Below, one piece after another: positions 1 through 5,051 of a DNA stretch of 6,042 nucleotides. How positions within the stretch are numbered: position 1 is the first letter of the stretch; each line of letters begins with the position of its first letter. The position numbers and the translations under genes were made by a program. The notes beneath the pieces are model-generated. The model was not told the origin of the DNA. It saw only the letters and a program-made list of their open reading frames with translations, and did not search any database. This stretch comes from Planctomycetota bacterium (GTDB taxonomy: Bacteria; Planctomycetota; Planctomycetia; Gemmatales; Gemmataceae). The stretch is taken from positions 1 to 6,042 of the forward strand of contig JAGWVO010000233.1 in assembly GCA_018970845.1 (NCBI GenBank), read 5' to 3'.

Positions 1-1518
1 GATCAGCTTTCGATAAATGCGCTCCTGCTCATCCTCGGTGGGCACGGTGCGGCGCGCCAGGAAAAGGAACTCGCTGCGGAAAAGCCCGATGGCGCGCGCG
101 CCCTCCTCCCAGGCCTGCGCCGCCTCGAAGAACAGGTTGACGGTCGCCTCCACGGCGGGGCCGGCGGGGGCCCCGGCGGGGGCGCCCGCCGGGACGGCCT
201 CGGCCGGTTCGGCGAAGAACGACTCCGAGTCGGCGGCCAGCGGGCTGGCCGCCTCCACTTTCCCCGCTGTGCCGTCGACCCGAAGCCATCGGCCCGGGGT
301 CGCCAGCGACGCGAAGTCGGCGACCTGCCCCACCATCGGCAATCCGAGCGAACGCGCCAGTATCGCCGCGTGGCACTGCGGGCCGCCATGCTCCACCACC
401 ACGCCCGCCAGGCGCTTGCGGTCGACGGCGAAGAGTTCCAGGACCGAGGCCTCCCTCAGCACCAGCACCAGCGGGCTCCTCGAGTCGGTGGGGCCGCTGC
501 GGCCGCCCTGCAGCCTCCAGAGAGTGCGAATGAACACATCCTTGATGTCGAAAATGCGTTCCTGCATCAGGGGCGCTGACACCTTTTGGAACGCCGCGAC
601 ATACTGGTCGAGCGTGTCGAGGACCGACGCCTCGGCCGACAGGCCCGATTTCACGCGCGCCCGCAGGTCGCCCACCACCCCGTTGTCCTGCAGGATCATC
701 CGCTGCGCCTGCAGGATGGCGCCGTGGTCCTCGCCCAGAAGCTCGGCGATGGCGCGCTCCTGGCTGACCAGTTCCTCGCGGGCCCCGGCGATGGCGTTGT
801 CGAGCCGCGCCATCTCCCGCTCGGGACTCTCCGACTTCATCCCCAGGGCCTTGCGATACTCGTCGAACCCGTCGATCACATAGGCGCGCCCGATTCCCGT
901 TCCGGGGCTCAGCGCCTTGGCCTGCCAGGCTGTCGCCTCCCGGGCCGGCGCCGTGTCGTGCGCCGCGCTGCCCACCTGGTCGAGCCACCAGGCGTCCTGC
1001 ACCAGCGATGAAAGCTGGGCCGCGACCGTCTTGAGCATCCTGACATCATTGAGTCCGAAGTCGCGGCGCTCCACCGTCTGCACGACCAGCACGCCGCGCA
1101 GCGTGCCCGCCTCGAGGAGAGGCACTCCCACGAAAGTCCGGAACGGATCCTCGCCGGTCTCCTTGAAATACTTGAATCGCGGATGGCGGGGTGCGTCCGT
1201 CTCGACCACGGGCGCCATCGTCTGGGCCACGAGGCCCGTGAGGCCTTCCGAGAAGCTCATGCGAACCCGGCCGATCCCCTCGGGATTCAGGCCGACCGTG
1301 GCCGCGAGCACCAGTTCCTCGCGCTGGGGGTGGGCGATGTAAATCGAGCATACGGCGGTGCGGAAGCGCCTCTGCATCAACTCGCAGATGTTCTGGAATG
1401 TTTCCTGCCGGTTGTGCGAATGGGAGACGAGCTGGCTTACATCCTCGAGGGTGAGCAGCAGGTCGTGGTCGTTGTCCATCGAGACGGCCGGCAGCCGCGC
1501 GGGCGTTGCTTGTGGCAC
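1..1518 (-). CDS. ptsP: GAF-domain phosphoenolpyruvate-protein phosphotransferase (PtsP/enzyme I family), 3' end cut by window
   Basis: This protein should take phosphate from PEP onto a histidine and pass it to an HPr-like carrier in the cytoplasm; the GAF domain marks it as the regulatory PtsP type rather than the sugar-transport PtsI. 506 residues are visible. A GAF domain spans about 25-175. The PEP-utiliser N-terminal domain starts near 203 (LSPGTGIG) with a helical carrier-binding part at about 230-335. The swivelling phosphohistidine domain holds GGPQCHAAILAR with His383. An Ala/Pro-rich linker (about 436-456) follows, then the start of the PEP-binding barrel (IGLFRSEFLF, Arg481; PTEDEQ). 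Roughly the last 250-270 residues lie outside the window. I chose GTG at 1518 because GGGAG lies 7 bases upstream; the in-frame ATG at 1479 has no ribosome binding site. A stop at 1600-1602 limits upstream extension. It follows the zinc ribbon gene by 98 bases. The partner HPr is not in view. Confidence 0.9.
   Translation of the reverse strand, partial: MPQATPARLPAVSMDNDHDLLLTLEDVSQLVSHSHNRQETFQNICELMQRRFRTAVCSIYIAHPQREELVLAATVGLNPEGIGRVRMSFSEGLTGLVAQTMAPVVETDAPRHPRFKYFKETGEDPFRTFVGVPLLEAGTLRGVLVVQTVERRDFGLNDVRMLKTVAAQLSSLVQDAWWLDQVGSAAHDTAPAREATAWQAKALSPGTGIGRAYVIDGFDEYRKALGMKSESPEREMARLDNAIAGAREELVSQERAIAELLGEDHGAILQAQRMILQDNGVVGDLRARVKSGLSAEASVLDTLDQYVAAFQKVSAPLMQERIFDIKDVFIRTLWRLQGGRSGPTDSRSPLVLVLREASVLELFAVDRKRLAGVVVEHGGPQCHAAILARSLGLPMVGQVADFASLATPGRWLRVDGTAGKVEAASPLAADSESFFAEPAEAVPAGAPAGAPAGPAVEATVNLFFEAAQAWEEGARAIGLFRSEFLFLARRTVPTEDEQERIYRKLI
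153..193. repeat. 41-base run of only G and C with a 12-base period, encoding a Pro-Ala-Gly-Ala linker
   Basis: Every base from 153 to 193 is G or C. The 11-mer CCGGCGGGGGC occurs at 161 and again at 173, giving a 12-base period, which is four codons. On the minus strand this encodes the repeated PAGA segment (about residues 442-454) joining the phosphohistidine domain to the PEP-binding barrel of the PtsP-like protein. It is a small in-frame coding repeat and not a mobile or CRISPR repeat. Confidence 0.7.
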
Positions 1519-1525
1519 TCCGATA

Positions 1526-1530
1526 CTCCC
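1526..1530 (-). promoter_or_regulatory. Ribosome binding site GGGAG deciding the GTG start of ptsP
   Basis: Read on the minus strand, GGGAG is followed by 7 bases and then GTG at 1518. The downstream ATG at 1479 lacks any purine-rich match at that distance, so this site favours the longer N-terminus, with 13 extra residues. Confidence 0.6.
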
Positions 1531-1601
1531 GGAATCGGTGGTGTGAACACGAGCGTCAAGTTGTGGGCGCAGCCGGGAGGGTGGCGGATCGCCATGGCAT
1601 T

Positions 1602-1631
1602 AGCATATCGTGCCGTTCAGCCCTGTGGCAA
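1602..1631 (-). promoter_or_regulatory. Candidate housekeeping-type promoter for ptsP
   Basis: On the minus strand TTGCCA (1631-1626), an 18-base spacer and TATGCT (1607-1602) resemble -35 and -10 elements. They would start a transcript near 1595 with a leader of roughly 75 bases before the GTG of ptsP. The -35 box overlaps the last codons and stop of the zinc ribbon gene. This rests on sequence resemblance alone, and promoter consensus in the presumed phylum is not well fixed, so ptsP could equally be read only from upstream. Confidence 0.3.
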
Positions 1632-1838
1632 GCGGCAGCAGTGGGGGTTGCATGGGGGGCCCTCCGTCGGGCAATCCGCGGATGGTCCCGACGCCGACTT
1701 GGACGGCCTGGCGGGCAGGCTCCAGCGCCGGTTGAGTCTGGCGGAGCGGCATTTGGGGCAAACGGGCTTTTCGGCGCCCATCACAAGCGTCTCAAAGTCG
1801 GTCGAGCACGCCTCGCAGGTGTATTCCATGAGCGGCAT
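1617..1838 (-). CDS. FmdB-type small zinc ribbon protein
   Basis: A 73-residue protein of the FmdB/CxxC zinc ribbon family. The start MPLMEYTCEAC corresponds to the family's usual MPxYEYxCxxC opening. Two Cys pairs (Cys8/Cys11 and Cys27/Cys30) would bind one zinc ion. Family members are called putative regulators, but their molecular role is largely unknown, and I do not assign one. After the ribbon come a Ser/Pro-rich stretch and a second Cys group (Cys56, Cys63, Cys67, Cys68) with His66, which may hold another metal. I chose ATG at 1838 because GAGG (1852-1849) lies 10 bases upstream; the TTG at 1844 would leave only 4. That GAGG overlaps the stop codon of the rhomboid gene, so the two are probably translationally coupled. 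Confidence 0.85.
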   Translation of the reverse strand: MPLMEYTCEACSTDFETLVMGAEKPVCPKCRSARLNRRWSLPARPSKSASGPSADCPTEGPPCNPHCCRLPQG

Positions 1839-1850
1839 GGCCAATGGTCC

Positions 1851-2762
1851 TCACGATTTCCGTCCACGAAGCCTTTCACTGGCTTGGAGCAGTTGTTGGC
1901 GCTCGGCCTCCGTCAGGCTGGCCATGCCTTCCTTGGAGATCTTCTCCAGAAGGGAGTCGATGTCGGAAGGCAATGACCCGGATGACGAAGAAATCCCGGT
2001 CCGGGCCGTTTCGGGCCTCGAAGGCTGAACGGTTTCCTCACCCCGGTAAAGGGTCAGGCTCGGAGTAATTCCCTTCCTTGGCCGCCTGGCCGGCCGGGCC
2101 CTGCGTGACCAAAGGGAAGGGATGGCGCCGGGGAAAGGCATGAAAAACATCGCGGCGCCCGCCGCGGCGCCCGCCAGGTGCATGTCCGAGGCCACGAGGC
2201 TGTCGGGCCGGCGCAGGTTCAAGGCATCGAGGGCGAGGCTCACCGCCAGAAAAACCCACGCCTGCAGAGGCAACACCCCGAACAGCATCAACTGCTGGAA
2301 GGGCGCCCGCAGGATCGCCATGGCCAGGACGGCATTGACGCAACCGGAGGCGCCAATCACGCCGCGGCCTTCCGGCAGCATGCCAAGGGCCCGGGTCGCC
2401 AGGTAGGCAAGCGCCGGCACAACGATGCCCACGCCCAAGAAAATGAGGAACCTGACCCGCCCGAGCCGGTCTTCCAGGTCGGTCGCGAACCACCAAAATG
2501 CCAAAAGGTTGAAAACGATGTGCATGGGGGTGGAGGGGTCGTGCAAAAAGGCGTGCGTGACCAGCGTCCACAGCCTTCCCTGGCCGATGGCATGGGTGCT
2601 CAGGCTCAGGTTGTCGATCATGGCGTTGCGGTCGGGGCTCACCAGTTCAAGGAAAAACATGATGCCGCAAATGGCCATGAATGCCTTGGAAACAAGATGT
2701 TCCGTGGGCATCGCGTCGTCGCGGAGCGATTCCCGCTGGTAGTCGCGATCCTGGAATCCCAT
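1851..2762 (-). CDS. Rhomboid family intramembrane serine protease with C-terminal cytosolic helical domain
   Basis: A 303-residue membrane protease predicted to cut transmembrane substrates within the inner membrane. Six hydrophobic segments fit the GlpG-like core (about 27-42, 81-95, 103-123, 134-150, 158-180, 190-210). The catalytic pair is present: Ser139 in GASG and His195 in HLAGAAAG. The conserved HxxxN of the second helix is His81 to Asn85. A basic stretch (219-230) follows the last helix, and residues about 265-300 (DIDSLLEKISKEG, LTEAERQQLL) form a short charged helical domain seen at the C-terminus of many bacterial rhomboids (DUF6576-like, from memory). I chose ATG at 2762 because GGAG lies 6 bases upstream and the opening MGFQDRDYQR is typical of this subgroup. 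The in-frame ATG at 2813 would add 17 residues without family support. The substrate is unknown. It heads the minus-strand cluster. Confidence 0.93.
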   Translation of the reverse strand: MGFQDRDYQRESLRDDAMPTEHLVSKAFMAICGIMFFLELVSPDRNAMIDNLSLSTHAIGQGRLWTLVTHAFLHDPSTPMHIVFNLLAFWWFATDLEDRLGRVRFLIFLGVGIVVPALAYLATRALGMLPEGRGVIGASGCVNAVLAMAILRAPFQQLMLFGVLPLQAWVFLAVSLALDALNLRRPDSLVASDMHLAGAAAGAAMFFMPFPGAIPSLWSRRARPARRPRKGITPSLTLYRGEETVQPSRPETARTGISSSSGSLPSDIDSLLEKISKEGMASLTEAERQQLLQASERLRGRKS

Positions 2763-2775
2763 GGTGGTCTCCGAC

Positions 2776-2793
2776 TTCCCCGCTGGCGGGGAA
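2776..2793. repeat. Perfect 8-2-8 palindrome upstream of the rhomboid gene
   Basis: TTCCCCGC, two bases, then GCGGGGAA form a perfect inverted repeat. As DNA it could be an operator for a dimeric regulator. As RNA in the rhomboid leader it could fold into a 7-pair stem with a 4-base loop, ending only a few bases before the GGAG ribosome binding site at 2772-2769. It is followed by no T-run, so it is not a typical terminator. Function is inferred, not shown. Confidence 0.55.
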
Positions 2794-2866
2794 TCATCTG
2801 AATGACAAATCATAGCATCCCGCCATGCCGGAAAAGCCGAGAAACGGCGCTTGCCGATCCGATCCC

Positions 2867-2895
2867 TTATCGAGTGAATGACCAGTTCCTACAAA
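2867..2895 (+). promoter_or_regulatory. Weak candidate promoter for aroDE
   Basis: TTATCG (2867-2872), a 17-base spacer and TACAAA (2890-2895) have the spacing of a housekeeping promoter and sit at the start of the only AT-rich stretch of the region. The transcript would begin near 2902 and carry AGGGA (2920-2924), 10 bases ahead of the aroDE ATG. The match to consensus is only partial. Confidence 0.22.
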
Positions 2896-2934
2896 TAAAT
2901 TGGAATTCACGATTTCTTCAGGGATCGTCGGCCC

Positions 2935-4497
2935 ATGTCGTTTCGGGCGCTTCCGCCGTCATTATCCGAACCGCCGCGACCCGACCCCATCTGCGCGGTT
3001 GTCGCCAGGCCGTCGGTTGCCGAAGCCCTTGCCGACTTGTCGGAATGTTGCAAACGCAAGGTGAGCCTTGTGGAAATTCGCTTCGACCTGCTGCGGGATC
3101 TGGCGGATCCCGGCGTGTTCACCAAGGCGTCCACGGTTCCCCTATTGGCCACCGTCCGCCGCAAGTCCGATGGTGGGGCTTGGGAGGCTGATGAGTCATC
3201 CCGGCTTGACCTTTTGCGCCGGGCCATTGCTTCGGGGTTCTCCTGGGTCGACATCGAATCCGACGCTATCGGTTCGTTTCCACGCCTGGGCGCCGAAAAA
3301 CGGATCGTCTCGTTCCATGATTGCCATGGAGTGCCCGCCGACCTCGAGGCTCGATACCAGGCGATGGCTTCCGCCGATGCCGAGACGATCAAGGTGGCTT
3401 GCCTGACCCGGACTCCCGCGGAGTCCGCCCGTGTCCTGGGTCTGCTTGCCGGTTCCCCCAAGCCAACCGTGGCGTTCGGCATGGGGGAAGTCGGGCAGGC
3501 CGGACGGGTTGTCCAACTCAAGCTGGGCGCCCCGTTCACTTACGCGGCCGTATCGGCTGAAACCGCCGTGGCCCCCGGAATGTTGACGATCGCCCAGTTG
3601 CAATTGAACTTCGGTGTCCGCCGGGTCAATGCCTCAACCCGGCTTTTCGGGGTGGTGGGCGATCCCCTGGGGCACAGCCTCAGCCCGATGATCCACAACA
3701 ACGCGCTTCGCAAGCTGGGAAACAACGACCTTTATGTCCCGTTCACCGTCCCCAAGGGAATGCTGGGCGAGTTTGTTTCCTCGCACGGCTTTTTGGGCAT
3801 ACGCGGACTGTCGGTCACCATCCCCCACAAGGAGGAGGCTTGCCGGCTCGCGACCCGCCGATCGGCCGAGGTTGAGGCGACCGGTTCGGCCAACACCCTG
3901 CTGTTTCATGGCGACGGCGTGATCGAGGCCCACAACACCGACTACGACGCGGTGCTCGACAGCGTCATGGGCGGTCTCAAGAACCATCCTGCGGGATGGA
4001 CACTCAAGGACAAGCGGGTGCTGGTGCTGGGCGCCGGCGGTGTCGCCCGGTCGGTGGTGCACGGCCTTTCGTCCCGGGGGGCGCGGGTGCGCCTGACGGG
4101 CCGCACCCGGGAGCGGGCCGAGGCCATCGCCTCTTCCATACCGTGCGAGGTGGTCGACTGGAACGCCCGGCATGCCGAACCGGTGGATGTGGTCGTGAAC
4201 TGCACGCCCGTGGGAATGCACCCCCATGCCGGGGAGTCGCCGCTGGACGCCTCGTTCATCGCATCGCCGATGGTGGTGATGGACACGATCTACAATCCGG
4301 AGAGCACGGCGCTGGTGGTGATGGCGCGCGAGCGCGGGGCGGTCGCCGTGACGGGCCTCGACATGTTCATCTCCCAGGCCGCGGCGCAGTTCAAGCTTTT
4401 CACGGGTGAAACGGCGCCCGCCGACCTGATGAGGCAGGTGGCCCGAAACGCCCTCGCCTCGCGCGTGTCACGGCCGCAGGCCCAGGCGCCGCGTTGA
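2935..4497 (+). CDS. aroDE: Bifunctional 3-dehydroquinate dehydratase (type I) / shikimate dehydrogenase
   Basis: A 520-residue cytoplasmic fusion enzyme for two consecutive shikimate steps: dehydroquinate to dehydroshikimate, then NADPH-dependent reduction to shikimate. Residues about 18-225 are the type I dehydratase: Glu47 and Arg49 in VEIRFD, Arg75, catalytic His128 in SFHDC, Schiff-base Lys153 in IKVA, and Arg191. Residues about 235-515 are the dehydrogenase: Ser248/Ser250 in HSLSP, catalytic Lys299 in TIPHK, Asn320 in SANTLL, Asp336 in NTD, the nucleotide loop GAGGVAR (366-372), GRT (389-391) suited to NADP, NCTPVGM (422-428), DTIYNP (450-455) and Gln481. The length is the sum of both enzymes. 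AGGGA lies 10 bases before the ATG. The domain order matches plant and chlamydial fusions. The dehydratase lid reads VAPGM where E. coli has SAPGQ. The stop is adjacent to or overlaps aroK. Confidence 0.95.
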   Translation: MSFRALPPSLSEPPRPDPICAVVARPSVAEALADLSECCKRKVSLVEIRFDLLRDLADPGVFTKASTVPLLATVRRKSDGGAWEADESSRLDLLRRAIASGFSWVDIESDAIGSFPRLGAEKRIVSFHDCHGVPADLEARYQAMASADAETIKVACLTRTPAESARVLGLLAGSPKPTVAFGMGEVGQAGRVVQLKLGAPFTYAAVSAETAVAPGMLTIAQLQLNFGVRRVNASTRLFGVVGDPLGHSLSPMIHNNALRKLGNNDLYVPFTVPKGMLGEFVSSHGFLGIRGLSVTIPHKEEACRLATRRSAEVEATGSANTLLFHGDGVIEAHNTDYDAVLDSVMGGLKNHPAGWTLKDKRVLVLGAGGVARSVVHGLSSRGARVRLTGRTRERAEAIASSIPCEVVDWNARHAEPVDVVVNCTPVGMHPHAGESPLDASFIASPMVVMDTIYNPESTALVVMARERGAVAVTGLDMFISQAAAQFKLFTGETAPADLMRQVARNALASRVSRPQAQAPR

Positions 4498-4505
4498 GCC
4501 TTCCG

Positions 4506-5051
4506 ATGCCCGTCACCATCGCCATCATCGGCCCCCGGGCCAGCGGCAAGACCACCGTCGCCCGGGCCTTGTCATCGGCGACGGGCCTCGCCATGGCCGA
4601 CACCGATGCCATGGTCAGCGCCCTTCACGGCCCGATCCGCGAGCAATTCGCCAAGGACGGCGAGGCCGTGTTTCGCGAGCGGGAGGAGCAGGCCCTTCGC
4701 GAGGCGCTTGCCCGCGGCGGCGTGGTTTCCTGCGGCGGCGGCATCGTCACCCGCCGGACCAACCGCCTTCTCCTGGCCACCGTCCACACGGTTTTCCTTT
4801 CCGCCCCCATCGAGACGCTCGTGGCCCGGTTTCTCGCCGACCCTTGCACGGCCGACCAGCGCCCGCCCCTTTTCGCGGACGCCCCGGACAACCGTGAGGA
4901 GGCGGCCCGCGAGGAAACCCGCCGAGTACTGTTGGCCCGGTTGCCTCTCTACCGCTCCTGTTGCCGTCAGGAAATCGATACCGGAAGCCTTGATGTCGCC
5001 TCGGTGGTGACGGCGATCACCTCGAGGTTGCCGATGCGGCCGTCGCCATGA
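4506..5051 (+). CDS. aroK: Shikimate kinase
   Basis: This enzyme phosphorylates shikimate with ATP in the cytoplasm, the step directly after those of the preceding AroDE. From ATG at 4506 it has 181 residues, the usual size. The P-loop is GPRASGKT (9-16). Asp32 and Asp34 in ADTDAM bind magnesium and shikimate, FRERE (56-60) supplies the shikimate-binding arginine, CGGG (76-79) forms the substrate glycine loop, DQRP holds the lid Arg119, and PLYR ends in Arg150. The lid between 119 and 145 looks slightly long. The start is uncertain: a TTG at 4494 overlaps the aroDE stop codon, lies 7 bases after AGG and would add four residues, whereas the ATG has no clear ribosome binding site. Either way it depends on the aroDE transcript. 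Its stop overlaps the next start by four bases. Confidence 0.93.
   Translation: MPVTIAIIGPRASGKTTVARALSSATGLAMADTDAMVSALHGPIREQFAKDGEAVFREREEQALREALARGGVVSCGGGIVTRRTNRLLLATVHTVFLSAPIETLVARFLADPCTADQRPPLFADAPDNREEAAREETRRVLLARLPLYRSCCRQEIDTGSLDVASVVTAITSRLPMRPSP

Larger units (their letters stand above)
2763..2934. other. Divergent intergenic region between the rhomboid and aroDE clusters
   Basis: These 172 bases lie between two start codons on opposite strands, so promoters for both clusters are expected here. The part next to aroDE (about 2889-2918) is clearly richer in A and T than the surrounding DNA. On the minus strand TATGAT (2814-2809) could be a -10 box for the rhomboid gene, but I find no convincing -35 at 16-18 bases. 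No small gene or structured RNA is evident beyond the palindrome listed separately. Confidence 0.6.

Noticed and set aside
17..883. 288-residue open frame on the plus strand
   Set aside because: It is antisense to the phosphotransferase, whose frame shows family motifs throughout. The product is Ser/Arg/Ala-rich with no recognisable domain.
29..988. 319-residue open frame on the minus strand
   Set aside because: It overlaps the GAF/PEP-utiliser frame of the PtsP-like gene. Its product is Arg/Gly/Ala-rich without domains, as expected of a shifted frame in GC-rich DNA.
1851..1860. 10-base match TCACGATTTC also found near 2907
   Set aside because: Several 10-base matches are expected by chance in a window of this size; there is no extended similarity.
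1183..2028. 281-residue plus-strand open frame across three minus-strand genes
   Set aside because: It runs antisense over ptsP, the zinc ribbon gene and the rhomboid 3' end, all supported by motifs and ribosome binding sites.
2178..2801. 207-residue plus-strand open frame opposite the rhomboid gene
   Set aside because: It is rich in His, Gln and Arg with no domain, and it mirrors a gene with a complete rhomboid catalytic set.
2763..2813. Longer rhomboid start at ATG 2813
   Set aside because: The added 17 residues have no family support, and the ATG at 2762 has GGAG at ideal spacing. The longer form would also place the palindrome inside the coding region.
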